DNA of 64,000 nucleotides from Dissophora ornata (lineage: Eukaryota > Mortierellomycota > Mortierellomycetes > Mortierellales > Mortierellaceae): assembly GCA_025201705.1 (NCBI GenBank), contig MU616614.1, forward strand, positions 1-64,000, in the 5' to 3' direction. Positions 22,432 to 33,691 of the stretch are shown here, one piece after another; position 1 is the stretch's first letter, and every line of letters begins with the position of its first letter. Position numbers and translations under genes: made by a program. The notes under the pieces are model-generated. The model did no database searches. It was not told the DNA's origin and saw nothing but the letters and a program-made list of their open reading frames with translations.

Positions 22432-24379
22432 ATGCCGATGCAAGTCTTTGAGTTCCAGGCGGACAGTTCAGTCAGTCTCGCCAGCACCGCAGCCATCAAC
22501 CGCAAGAGTTGTGATCACTGCTTCCTGAACAGAAAGACCTGCGACAAGGTCCGGACGGCGGCCGACTCAGGCGAGAAGTGCAAGCGCTGTGCCAAAGATG
22601 ACCGCCCCTGTACATTCACCCCAACGGTCCATCTTTATCATATCGCAGACTGCGTGGGTCGCCACCAATGTCGCGCCAAGGTGATTCAATCAATGGGTGG
22701 TCGCAAGAAAGAGGTCAAGTTCAAGACGATCGAGATCTCCATTGTTTGTGACATGGATTCGGAACTTGATCAAGCCTTGTACGAGAACATCCTGAGACAG
22801 CCCAACTTGCTTGCTTACAATAACAGGATAAAGTCTTTCCTTGCCCAAGACGTAAGCCTGCTTTCAAAAGCCCGCTTCCACACGAGATACTCTCGATAGA
22901 AAGTGTACAGGTCTAACTGTATCCCTCTCGTCATCAAATATAGATGCTTGGACTTACAGAAGAGCAAGAGGACCGCATGTCATCTACGCACACTGACCAA
23001 GGCGTACCAGACTCTGTAAGAAATCACGGCATTGACACTGCAAGTTTGCCTTGTTGAAAAGTTCGCCGATGACGTTCTAACCTCCTGTTTATGTGTCGTA
23101 GACCTCTGAGTCGCCCACCCATGGTTCAAAGCGATCGTTCGAAGCAGAAGTGAGTGGGATCAAAGATGAAGCTGGCAACACCTCGCTTGCCTCTCCCACA
23201 CAAGGGCCTCACAAATTCAGAATCATGGCATTGATTGACGCTCACCAGAACCAGAATCAGCTGCAACAACAGCAACAACAGCTGCAACAGCAGCAGCAAC
23301 CGCAGCAAAATTTGTATCAAGTCCCCCATTCTGGAAACAGTCCAGGGGTCTCTCCCTTGGACACGATGCAGTTCAACCCTCCGCTCCCAAGCCCCAACAC
23401 GCTTAGTCCTAACGACGCTATGAGCACTCACCAGAGACGTCTCTCGGAAACTCTGGCTGCATCAGCATTGCCCTCGCTGACCTCCGTGGGCCAGTATGGT
23501 GCAAGCTATCAAAATACGGTACAGCAACAGCAGAACCCGTACCAGCAGCAGCAGCACCACTACGCTCAGCATAACCATCCACAGGCTTCGATATACGGTC
23601 AGCAGCAGCAGTTCCAACAGCAGCAGCAGATGATGATGCAAAGCAGCTATCGAGGCTCCAGCCCGATGCCGCACAGCCCTCTTGGGCACAGTCCTACGCG
23701 ACACTCTCCTCAGCCTCCTAGCCCTTTGGAGCTTTCGCTTAGCATCAACACCAACTTTGGAAACCTGAACAGCAGCCACCAAAACCTCCCAAGCCTCTTC
23801 GATAGTACTCTGACAATGTCTACCCAGCAGCATCAGCAGCAGCAGCAGGAACAACAGATGCCAACCAGGACTAGCGTCGGCACGTCTACTTCGCCACAGA
23901 TGGGCTCGGAAAGCAATCTGGCCAACCTTCCTGCACCGCCGCCACTGGTTATCACCACCACGAACGAAGACGGAAACGAAGTTGGGTTCTATTATGCCGT
24001 CCCCAATGTTAACCTGAATCCAGCCTACAGTGATGCAGATCTGTTCCAGGATTTCACCATGATGGATCCTCTTGGCGAAGACTTTGTGTGGATCCAGAAT
24101 TTGTTCGATGACCCTACACCCGAGGAAGAAGTCGCTAATATGGCTGCAATGTCTGTCGCCGCTGCCGCCGGCTCTCCTGTCAATAGCAGTCCCTCATCGA
24201 CATCGGCACCAGCTGGTGCCGACAATGCCGCGTCGGACGTGACTGCTGTGGGCACAGCGATGAGCGCCAACGATGATGTGTCGATGGTGTCTGCAAACTT
24301 TGGGCAGTTGTCTGATAGTGGCTCACAGCAGCAGCAATCATGGATGAACCAGGGCTATTCGCACACTATGCAGGGTTAA
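22432..24379 (+). CDS. Zn(II)2Cys6 transcription factor with polyglutamine activation region
   Basis: Nuclear DNA-binding regulator of the fungal-specific binuclear zinc cluster class. Exons 22432-22851, 22944-23015 and 23102-24379 are all phase 0 and give 589 residues. The cluster is exact: Cys27, 30, 37, 50, 53 and 60 (C-x2-C-x6-C-x12-C-x2-C-x6-C), with basic residues between Cys30 and Cys50. Next comes an ordered stretch ending LLAYNNRIKSFLAQ. The large third exon is Gln-, Ser- and Pro-rich with several CAG/CAA runs (near 23265-23310, 23520-23560, 23600-23640 and 23830-23860), typical of a transactivation region; the C-terminal part is acidic and Ala/Ser-rich. The usual fungal-specific middle homology domain is not evident. 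Targets cannot be inferred. Confidence 0.88.
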
Positions 24380-25060
24380 GAGGTGGTTGAGGTGGGATAT
24401 CTTGAGTTTTTATTTCTTCACTTCTGTACACCTATTGTATTTTTAATCTCTTCTTAGTAGATACCATTCTGGCGCAGGGTATTCAATCCTGTTGTAAATA
24501 GTTCGCTCACTGCCAACCCTTTGGCTCCATATATCGTAATAAACAGAAGACAGCTTGGAAACAAGCTGCACAGACAGTGCCCCGCAACTGACTTTGGCGT
24601 GGATGTTGATCGATGAGAGCGCACTCGCGCTGTGGCAGCACAATGAGAAACCTTGTTATTTGACAAGACTCAGACACGCTGGATGTGTTGTTGTGCCAGA
24701 CGCGTTTTCCTGCAGCGAATGGGGTCGCCGTAATTATAGATCGCAAAATATTTTTTTCTTTGTGAAACGAATGTTCGGATTCAGCTCTGCGCGTACGGCC
24801 AATAACAAGAACCGCGATTAGATCCATCCAGTCTTGGAACAGTTGCTGAAGAAAGGGTTCCCCGCAGAACTATTAAAGTCCTCGACGATCTCCAACCTCT
24901 CTCCGACTTTTCTATTCTTTATTTTTCTCCCTTCGAAACCACACTGTCTTCCATTACGCGACAAAAAAAACGATTACTTGCCCTTTCGTTTGCGTCTCGC
25001 CGCTAATTCCTCCCTTCAACCACATCTGCTGCTGTTCCTTTTCTCTGCTCCGATTCCAAA
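24380..25060. other. Intergenic region between regulator and aquaporin
   Basis: 3' sequence of the regulator and a pyrimidine-rich leader before the aquaporin ATG. No gene seen. Confidence 0.5.
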
Positions 25061-26132
25061 ATGGATAGAAATACAGACATGAAATCGTCTGCCCGTGGGT
25101 GGCTCATACAGTCATTTGCAGAATTCGTCGGCACTGCAATGTTCTTGTATCTTGCCATTGGAGGTGCCGATGCCGTCGAGCTGGGAGTCCCTCCAGGCGA
25201 CAGTTATCTCGGGACATCGTTCGGCTTCGGCATCGCGCTCATGGTCGTCGCTTGGTCCTTTTTCCACATTAGTGGAAGTCACTTCAACCCCGCCATCTCC
25301 TTCAGCTCGTTCATCACGGGCCACATCCCGCTCCCCAAGTTTATATTGTACTTTATCGCTCAGTTCTTGGGAGCCTTGGTCGGCGTTGCCTTGGTCCGCG
25401 GAACGACACCGTCAAGTGAGACGACTGCACAGGTCATGACTCTCGTAAGTCTTTTTTGGCGATGAAATGAATGTCTGAGATGATATGCGACATTCATGGA
25501 ATGCGATTACAAAATTCCTGAACCATCTCACGTTTTTTTTGTTTATTCCATTTGCAGGCGCACGGCGAGAGTATTACTCGCGGTTTCTTCCTTGAGTTCT
25601 TCTTGACGGCGATGCTGTGCTTCGTGTACCACATGACGATCCATGAAAAGAACCGCTCGACCTTCATGGCAGCCATCCCCGTCGGGTTCACCCTATTCGC
25701 ATGCCATCTTCTTGCCGCCCGCTACACTAACGGAGGTTTTAACCCTGCCCGTGCATTTGCCACATCGGCCGTAACCAACTCCTTTACTTCGTATCAATGG
25801 ATCTTCTGGTTTGGGTACGTCGAAAACCATAAACACGCGCATTTTTTTTTTTTTTTTGGTTCGTTGAGAAACTGGTGTCTAACAATATAAAATTTTTTCT
25901 TGCACGTCTCGTCCGGTGTCATTTGACGCCATACTTTTATAGCCCCTTGTGCGGATCCATCCTCGCTGCTGCTTTGCACATCCTCTTCCGGTTCTTGGAC
26001 TATGACAAGTACACGGCTGGCATCGATGCCGAGAACGCTGCCCAGTACGAGCGTGCTCAGGCTGCCGTCCTCGAAGGCGAAAACTACCGTGGCTCTAGCG
26101 GCACAACCGGCAATAACACCCTCCCTCGCTAA
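25061..26132 (+). CDS. Aquaporin (MIP family channel)
   Basis: Integral membrane channel for water or small neutral solutes. Exons 25061-25444, 25558-25814 and 25943-26132 give 276 residues. Both NPA boxes are present: HFNPAIS (Asn76-Ala78) and GFNPARA (Asn190-Ala192, followed by the selectivity Arg193). Hydrophobic segments fit the six-helix MIP fold, with FAEFVGTAMFLYLAIG as helix 1. The residue after NPAR is Ala rather than the Asp of glycerol facilitators, which favours an orthodox aquaporin; this is an inference. The Gly/Asn-rich C-terminal tail is short. A 15-T run lies in the second intron. Confidence 0.93.
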
Positions 26133-28276
26133 AAAAAGAACAGCTCTCTTCATAGCTGAAAAACGGATATTCTGAAATTGCGTTTGTTTGTTCGTTTATC
26201 TGTTCCCGCAACAAATGTTCATTGCTAGTTTATACTGTAGTCAACCTAATAATAATCAAAAAGAAAAAGAACCCCTCCTCCTTTCTACGTCGTTGCCCAT
26301 TTGAGAGGCGTTGATCTAGTACTAGACAGTTCGTGAAGCATCTGAGGATGACGCGACTAAAAAGAATGAAGAAGACAGCCAACAGCAGCGTGTTTGACAT
26401 TTAGCAATACGGCTCCCTCTGTGGCATCTCCTATTTCGAAATAGGAAGCAATAATAGCTTGTTACTGCTCCCAAACCACAGACGGATTGTTTTCTGTAAT
26501 GCATGGGTAGGTGCTTGAAAACAGGACTGAGATAACATAGTGTAGCGAACTTGAGACAATTCCTCGGCGATCCTGACTGCAGACAAGGATCCGTTGAATT
26601 TTTTTATTTATTCTAGAATTGCCTCTGATCTCGCTCTCTTTAATCTGCAGACAAGGATCCGTTGAAGTCTTGTTGATGTGGCGTGATGACATGGGTTGGA
26701 TAAGGCACTTGCATCACAGATGATAGTTGATACCAAGACTTTTCATAGATATACATCTGATTCTCGGTGTTGTCCTTCTTCCAGCAACCCTTGAAGTTTA
26801 ATACATGGACGTATCGTGGTGTCGTCCTTGATATGGCCCTGAAAGATGGATAACAAGGCCGTTAGGAAATGTCATAGCCTTGTACTTCATTCGTTGGCGG
26901 CTACTGTCAGCCTTATCTCTCAACAGCCCCAGCACCCGTCCTTTTTGCCTTGAAACGTGTCGGTGATTTTTTTTATTGAGAAAGCCAGAATCAGTAGCGT
27001 TCGCTTCAGTAAAAAGGGGGTGTACCTATTTTGAGTGGATCTAACTCACGTCATGTCCTCCAGAATGCCATGTCTAAACGTCGATCGTCCATTTGACTCT
27101 CCCGTTTATATGTCGCCCTGGGGGTTGCTCGTAACGCCCTCTCGCTACCCTCTCGTTACCCATTCCTCGTTCGTACGCCCGTCCCATCCACTGTCAGTTT
27201 GGTACCGCCAAAATTCTCTGGATTCACAGCATGCACGAGTTTGTATCGCCGTTGGCAGGGCCACATCCGTGTGCAAAGTACCGGGGACAACCCATCCTCC
27301 TTTTGTTTGGCGCCTCGGCTTGGCGTCGAAGTATGCAAGCATGGTGGGGACGTATAATTTCATATCAAATTTCATTCGAGGGATTATACTCCGATGGCCA
27401 TTTTTACCCACTTGGCTGTTGTAAAATTCCAGGGGCCATGCATGAACAAGATGACCTCTTTGTGTGCATAACTATACTCCTTCTTCATACACCACCCCAG
27501 GCGGTACTCCAATACTGTACTCTGCTCCTGTTGTCGTCGTTTGGGTTCGAATAGACTATGGATGCTGAACGAGGACGGATTTTTTCAGCTCACAGGGCTC
27601 TCACTATTCGTCTTTTTTTTGGTACGGCTCTTGCCCGGGATTGACAACCCAAAATGAATTTTTGAACTTTGTCACGCATCTCCCGGTATTTTTGTACCTG
27701 GTGGACAAAAAAAATTCGCTCGAACTCTGAACGTTACTGCTTTACTGCTCCTACAGCACTTCATATTCGCTATTCTCTGCGACAGTTTCGCGAGCAATGA
27801 GCCAGGCAATTTAAACAATGAGAAGTGACAGGTCAAAAGGCGACGCTGAGAGAGGACAGGTGAGACAGAGAGAGAACAGGTGAGACAGAGAGAGAAGGTG
27901 AGCGAGTAAGGTGGATGTAGTTGAGTTGCTACAGGAGGATGAGGGGGATTAATGGTTGCATAACAGAGCTACCCAGGCATTAGTAAACAGATGCATTTCC
28001 TTTTTTTCACAAATCCATGAGACCACATTTTGCTCCTTTTATGTTAGACTGGGGGAGAGCTACATTCCTGCATTGCTTTCTAAATTTGATATTTTGATAT
28101 AAGTAGTGTCTGTCACCCCACCCCTGTAGCGTTTTTTCTTTTCTCGTTGTCAATCTAACACCTCCTTCCACAAGCACTACCTTTGCCCCCACCACCACCG
28201 CCCTTTCACCTCCTTCCGCCTTTCGCCCCAAACCCCCCCCCTGTCATCTACACCTCTACAAACCGACATATCAACA
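26133..28276. other. Gene-less 2.1-kb stretch
   Basis: No supported gene. It holds a 22-bp direct repeat (26577-26598 and 26645-26666) and a short purine-rich repeat (GGTGAGACAGAGAGAGAACA type) near 27850-27900. Around 27570-27655 it has a block (GGATTTTTTCAGCTCACAGGG ... GCTCTTGCCCGGGATTGACAAC) that recurs near 32495-32550 and, more diverged, near 35970-36010, within the array described below. Confidence 0.5.
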
Positions 28277-29557
28277 ATGGCTGCATATTCGACTACTATG
28301 AAGGCATCCTGGATCATGTGCCTGGGACTCTTGATCCTCGCCCTCTTGGCACCCCAGCAGTCTGAGGCCCACATGGCTATGCTCTACCCCACCCCTCGTG
28401 GCGGATATGGCACCAAGGCCTTTGACTGGAAAATCCACACCTTCATCGGATACGAAGGACTCAAGTTCCCATGCGGTGGATACCCCAAGGGACCCAACAC
28501 CAGTACGATACAGTAGATTCACCATGCATATTGTGAAGCTCCTCTGCAATTTCTTTGTCTAACTGATACTACTACCCTTTCTTGCTTTGTGAATTTAGAC
28601 CTCAAGGCTGGTCAGGTCGTCCCTGTCCGCTTCTGGACCCCTAAGTTGACCAACACCAACTCGTTGCCCAAGAACAAGATCAGCGAGGCCCGTCACGGCG
28701 GTGGTTTGTGCGAGTTCTCGCTCTCGTACGATGGTGGAAAGACTTTCCACGTCATCGGATCCTACACCAAGACCTGCCCTGATGGTAAACCAAAAAAAAA
28801 AAAAAAAAAAAAAAAAAAATAGAACATGATCGCAATGCGATACTGTTGCATTGGCCTCGAATCTCAATGCAATTGATGCTGATGTGCTCTTGTGTCTTGC
28901 GTCTTTTCCGTTAGCTTACTACGAGTGGCCCGTCAGAATTCCAGACAATATTCCTTCCTGCAACAACCCTGGTAATGCAACATTCCTGTCCTCCACATGC
29001 TTTTTTTAGAGTGTTAATTTCATTTGCTTGGAGCCCTTTACCAAGGGGTTGTCCACAAGTGACGCGAAAAACCCAAAAAAAAAAGACGAGGGCTCACAAA
29101 TTTGTTGCGATTGGTTCATTCATTGTCCCCACAACGGGGGCACGTTTAACAAAACAAATGCGTACAATGTTCATGTACTCATCACCTGCCTGCCCTGCGC
29201 TCTTGATGATGTTTAGGCAAGTGCCTCTTCTCCTGGTCGTGGACTGCTAACCTCGTCCCCCAGTACTACCACAAGTAAGATTGCTCATCATCGTCGTCAT
29301 CTTTTTTCGATATGCATCGTGGTTGGCGCGAAAAGAAGTGTGAAAGCTAACGGAAGCATTCCTTTCTCCTGTAAAACAGCTGTGCTGACGTCACCATCAC
29401 CGGTGTCAAGAACGGCAAGTTGCCATCGAAGATGATGCAGGTCTATGACTTCAAGGGCGTGAAGCAGGGCAAGACCTTCCCTGGCGATGGTCACTCCCAG
29501 GACCGTGGCCCAGGCCCCATCAAGAGCGAGATCACCACCAACACTCGCAAGGCATAA
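28277..29557 (+). CDS. Secreted LPMO-like copper enzyme, AA11-like
   Basis: Probable lytic polysaccharide monooxygenase or close relative: a secreted mononuclear copper enzyme oxidising polysaccharide, possibly chitin. Five exons, 28277-28502, 28599-28784, 28915-28971, 29217-29274 and 29380-29557, in phase, give 234 residues. A signal peptide (MKASWIMCLGLLILALLA...) ends at SEA|H, placing His32 at the mature N-terminus, as the histidine brace requires. The second brace His is His108 in ARHGGG. The chain continues with GLCEFSLSYDGGKTFHVIGSY, PVRIPDNIPSCNNPG, CLFSWSWTANLVPQYYH and NCADVTITG, a layout like AA11-type enzymes. The exact AA family is not resolved. Its last two exons were copied into the tandem array downstream. 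Confidence 0.72.
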
Positions 29558-29954
29558 TTAATAAAAGCGAGCGCAAGAATTAGAGCAGTTACAGCGGACA
29601 ATCAGTTGTGCAGAATGAACTGAAGGAGAATAGAAAAAAAGTGGGCGCCGGTCGTTCTTTTTCTCCGTCATCTTGTTTAGACGCGTGAATTGTCTAGTTG
29701 GTTGATTTCATGTGGGACAAGAATAAAAGCGAACAAACAAACGCGTCTCCACTTGATTAATGCTGCATGTCCAAGACCTACCATAAACACAGCCACAAAC
29801 AACTCAAACACGAGGTCATATCTACAACCTCGGCGCTCACACCATCGCGACGAAAATGTATGAATGTTTACAAATGAACGTGAAGAAGTGTATGATATGT
29901 AACAAGTCGGATGAGAACAGTCGAGTTCTACTATGGAAGGGGTGCGCTGTGTGT

Positions 29955-30060
29955 AATTTGTATAGATGGGTGGGATGGACCTACAGCTTTGTCGAAAGCT
30001 CTTTGCCGCTTAATTCCACAAGCGAGCTCTCACTCCTCATTTCTGCGGCCTTGGTTGCGC
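29955..30060 (-). pseudogene. P5CR 3'-tail fragment, array unit 1
   Basis: Matches the last ~16 codons and 3' flank of the pyrroline-5-carboxylate reductase gene at 39900-40000 (GATGGGTGGGATGG.CCTACAGCTTTGT then AGCTCTCACTCCTCAT). Similarity ends at the codons equivalent to the P5CR C-terminal helix. It is evidence that the array unit was cut from sequence abutting the P5CR gene. Confidence 0.7.
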
Positions 30061-30201
30061 AGTGGAGTGTGGATGTGGGAGTGCCACACCACCTCCATCT
30101 AGTTAAAGAAATTAGCGCTCCTTGCTACAGCGGCACATGGCATTGACATCGGTTCGAAGGCTAGGCCATCAAACTTTTATTTTTAAAAAATGGGTTGCAG
30201 T

Positions 30202-31770
30202 CTACACACTCGACTTTTCAAGCTCAAACGTTGGTCCATCATCGCCATGATCCTCGCGGATTATCCTCAAGACCTCACCATCACTCCTCGGCTCGCTCAC
30301 GATGAACCTCGAATAGCAAAGGTTGATGATGTACTCTCGAGCATCCACATGGAACTTGTATGAGAGCCATTTTCCGTCGTTCATGAACAACTTGACGGCA
30401 ACAACGGCATATGGGACGAGGAATACAATGGTAACCAACAACAATGGGATTGCCAACACCAGCTTGATGGAGATGACGGGTGTGATGACACCGGCTTGTT
30501 CGTATCCCTTGATCATGCCAATGGGTCGTGTTTGGGAGACAGCCATGGTGAAGCACGTAGTGATGTAGCTGAGAAAGTCTCCATTGTTAGCCGTTGACGA
30601 AGAGTCATGGCCATTGGCCATATCTTGTATAGCGGCTTGTAGATCTCTGCCATAGTCCAATAGGACGCCAATGTTGCCCCGTAGATTACGTAACGTGGCA
30701 TTTAATACCTCGTCCGCATCAACGCGTTTTATCTGCCTGATATCGGTGAACTTGGAGAACTCGAGTTGGTTGACAATTCCTTGGTTTCGGGATACGAGCG
30801 TGACATTTGTCGCAGCCAGCCAACTTTGGTGGTAGATTACCCCGTAGTAGGTTGCTTTCGTTACGTAGTTGCTCGTATCATTGCTCGTAAGATGACCATA
30901 TGCCTCAAGTATCGACTGCGCATTCCCAAAGTTGCTGGAGATGGATGAACCAAGTAACATATTAATCCCGACAGTGGTAACCGCAGTCAATGAGAACTTC
31001 TTTGTATCCCAATCGCTGAACGTACTGTTCAAGGAAGGAAAATCTTCCATGCTCCATCCACCAACTCCTACTACGCTGTAGTTGTAGACAGTTGTCATTC
31101 CTGGCGTCAAGTATACGAAGGTACCGTTCGCATACTCCAATCCCATTGAGAACGCGGTAACCATCACGCTGTCATATATCCCGGAATACTCGATGCTTCT
31201 TCCCAATCTTTCCAATGGAAGTTGGTATACCGCCAGTGGCACGTTTGCGGCCACAATGGATCTCGTGTTACTTCCTCCCCATGGTAAACCCGTCGTTAAT
31301 GTACTGTTCATGGGTTGGAGTACAAAGTTGTTCATCGACGAAAACTCGGAAGTCTCTGTCGGAGGAATGGTCGTGATGTTGGTGTACCCTTGCAGTAAAT
31401 CTTGCCCAATTCCGGTAGAGAAGCATTGGTTCTTGGTGCACAAGTCCATGGGGATATTTTTGGTACCAACGACAAGACCCGAGAACGCATGTCCAAGTAC
31501 ACCAATGGTCATGAGCAGCAAGACGGCAAACATTGGGAATCCACCAAGAAGGTTGAACAAATTAAGCACATCCAGATACGATCCACCACGAGATGTTGCC
31601 ATGACGTATAATTTGCCCCGGTTCTTGGGGAAATACTTGAAGAGCCAAAAGGTTATCCCTTCTCTGGAACTTTGGACGATGATGAAGAAAAATCCACCCA
31701 CGATGGCCAGTAGCATGCTCGTGACGATGCCCCTAAGGACATCATCCTTGATAACGATTTGGATATCCAT
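30202..31770 (-). CDS. Orphan glycosylated membrane protein, array copy 1
   Basis: Unrecognised family; single exon, 522 residues. Hydrophobic segments at about 14-34 (IVTSMLLAIVGGFFFIIVQ) and 75-100 (GGFPMFAVLLLMTIGVLGHAF) are followed by a ~330-residue region rich in N-glycosylation sequons (NIT, NST, NGT, NYS, NDT, NVT, NAT), so it is probably lumenal or extracellular. A third segment at about 445-470 (AIPLLLVTIVFLVPYAVVAV) precedes a ~50-residue cytosolic tail ending GPTFELEKSSV. No enzymatic motif is visible; a surface receptor or adhesin-like role is speculation. The gene is repeated at 33692 and 37292. It lies between LPMO-derived and P5CR-derived sequence, on the opposite strand to the LPMO gene. 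Confidence 0.8.
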   Translation of the reverse strand: MDIQIVIKDDVLRGIVTSMLLAIVGGFFFIIVQSSREGITFWLFKYFPKNRGKLYVMATSRGGSYLDVLNLFNLLGGFPMFAVLLLMTIGVLGHAFSGLVVGTKNIPMDLCTKNQCFSTGIGQDLLQGYTNITTIPPTETSEFSSMNNFVLQPMNSTLTTGLPWGGSNTRSIVAANVPLAVYQLPLERLGRSIEYSGIYDSVMVTAFSMGLEYANGTFVYLTPGMTTVYNYSVVGVGGWSMEDFPSLNSTFSDWDTKKFSLTAVTTVGINMLLGSSISSNFGNAQSILEAYGHLTSNDTSNYVTKATYYGVIYHQSWLAATNVTLVSRNQGIVNQLEFSKFTDIRQIKRVDADEVLNATLRNLRGNIGVLLDYGRDLQAAIQDMANGHDSSSTANNGDFLSYITTCFTMAVSQTRPIGMIKGYEQAGVITPVISIKLVLAIPLLLVTIVFLVPYAVVAVKLFMNDGKWLSYKFHVDAREYIINLCYSRFIVSEPRSDGEVLRIIREDHGDDGPTFELEKSSV

Positions 31771-32494
31771 TGTAGTTCAGACGTCGTAGGGTTGTCAACA
31801 AAAATGTCGGAAGGCGTAACAAAACTGTTGGGCTCTCGCTCTCAGAGTCGGAAGTGAGGAAAATGTCGGCCTTGCCGCGGGCGTCAGCAATAGCAGTGTC
31901 GATACGAGCTTGGGGTTGTTGACAGAAGCACAAGCAAAAAGCACTGTGTGGGGAAAAGTTGCCGAGGAAAACTTCGAACGGATGCGTCGACAGTGAAAGC
32001 GAAAACGTCGCAGTGCGGTAGTATTGCTAAACGAAGCAATGCAAAACACGACGTGTGAGTAAGAGCGGGAGCTTATGACAAACGATGCTTTGCTCCCATT
32101 GACGTGCGGGGCGCAGCCTATCAACGGTAGAGCCACTCACCCGCAACTGGTCTCGCTAAAACGGAAGTGAGTGTCGGGAACTCTTGGAAGCCGGCCGAGT
32201 GAATTTTCAATGGACACTCTCTGAACTGAGCAGCAGAGAGAAAGCAATATGACTGAAGAAAGAGTTCTATTAGCCTTAGTCGTCTCTGTCTGTACATGAG
32301 CTGTCCATTATATCTAAAGTTGTCATACCTGAATAGCTGAGAGAAAGCAACAGGATTGTAGAAAAGAGTGTCAGGGTCAGAGCAGGCACAGGTGAGCAAG
32401 AAGAGGAAGAGGTGAGGACAGAAAACAAAGAATACTAGGGACAAGGAAATGTATTTATTGCCGACTGGATTGTGCAAGGAGATTACTGTTGTCG
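31771..32494. promoter_or_regulatory. 5' flank of array membrane-protein copy 1
   Basis: Upstream region of the minus-strand gene. The same sequence recurs upstream of copies 2 (35210-35890) and 3 (38861-39540), so all three genes share promoter ancestry. A 63-codon minus-strand frame (31742-31933) is conserved in copy 2 (35181-35372) but not in copy 3. It could be part of a 5' exon or leader; unresolved. Confidence 0.5.
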
Positions 32495-33115
32495 GATTTT
32501 TTCAGCTCACGGGGATTTTTTTGTTGCGGCTCTTGCCCGGGATTAACAACCCAGAAGGTTCCCTCCTGCAATAACCCTGGTAAGGCAACATCCTGAGTAC
32601 TCCAACATCCTTGTCCTCCACGTGCTCTTTCCGAGGGGTCGCCAAAGAAAAAAAGAAAAAAAGAAAAAAAAGGACGAGGGCTCACAAATTTGTTGGCGAT
32701 TGGTCCCCCCAACGGACACATTCAACAAAACAAATATGTGCCGCGTTCTTGCGCTCATCACCTGCCTGTCCTGCGCTCTTGGTCGTGGACCGCTAACCTC
32801 GTCCCCCAGCACTGCCACAAGTAAGATTGCTCGTCGCCGTCGTTATCTTATTTCGATATGCATCGTGGTCGGCGCGAAAAGACGTGTGAAAACTAACGGA
32901 AACGAATCAAGGTATTTCTTTCCCCTGTAAAAAACAGTTGTGCTGATGTGACCATCGTCGGCGTCAAGAGCGGCAAGTTGCCATCGGAGATGAGGCAGGT
33001 CTATGACTTCAAGGGCGTGAAGCAGGGCAAGACCTTCCCAGGCGATGGCCATTCCCAGGACCGCAGCTCAGGCCTCATCAAGGGCGAGATCACTGCCAAC
33101 ACTCGCAAGTCATAA
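32495..33115 (+). pseudogene. LPMO 3'-end fragment, array unit 2
   Basis: Copy of the LPMO gene from within exon 3 (GCAATAACCCTGGTAA) to its stop codon. It retains exon 4-like sequence near 32775-32820, the following intron and a complete last exon (32938-33115, CADVTIVGVKSGK...NTRKS). Exons 1-3, including the signal peptide and both histidine-brace residues, are missing, so no LPMO can be made, although the last-exon frame has stayed open. Confidence 0.82.
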
Positions 33116-33479
33116 TTAAAAACAAATGAGAGCGAGAATGAGAGATAGAGCGGACAAGCAGTTGCGCAGAATGCACTGAAAGAGAATATAAAAAAAAGGG
33201 GGCGTCAGTCATTCTTTTTTTTTTTTCGTCATCTTGTTTAAACGCGTTGTTCTAGTTGGTTGATTGTTTCTCCTAGGAATGTGGGATAAGAGCCAAACAA
33301 ACAAACGCGTCTCCACTTGGTTAATGCAAACAGTTCAAGCAACTCAAACACGAGACCACATCTACAACCTCGCTGGTTTCACCATCGCAACGAAAATGTA
33401 TGAATGTTTACAAATGAACGAAGAAGTGTATGATATATTACAATTCGGAAGAGAAAAGCCGTGTTCTACAATGGAAGGG

Positions 33480-33565
33480 TGGGGTGGACCTAGAGATTTG
33501 TAGAAAGCTCCTTGCCGCTTAATTCCACAGCCGAGCTCTCACTCCTCATTTCTGCAGCCTTGGTT
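33480..33565 (-). pseudogene. P5CR 3'-tail fragment, array unit 2
   Basis: Second copy of the P5CR C-terminal tail sequence, same content as at 29955-30060 and 37060-37148. Confidence 0.65.
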
Positions 33566-33691
33566 GCGCAGGGGAGAGTGGATGTAGAGGCGTCATGCCA
33601 AGCGACACCCCTTACAACAGCGGCACATGGCATTGACATCGGTTCCATGGCTAGGACATCAAACTTTTATTTATAAAACATGGGTCGCAGT

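Noticed and set aside
31193..31789. 198-codon plus-strand frame opposite membrane-protein copy 1, also present opposite copies 2 and 3 (34695-35228, 38283-38879)
   Set aside because: Antisense shadow of a duplicated coding gene. It is conserved only because the sense gene is conserved, with no exon signals or domain.
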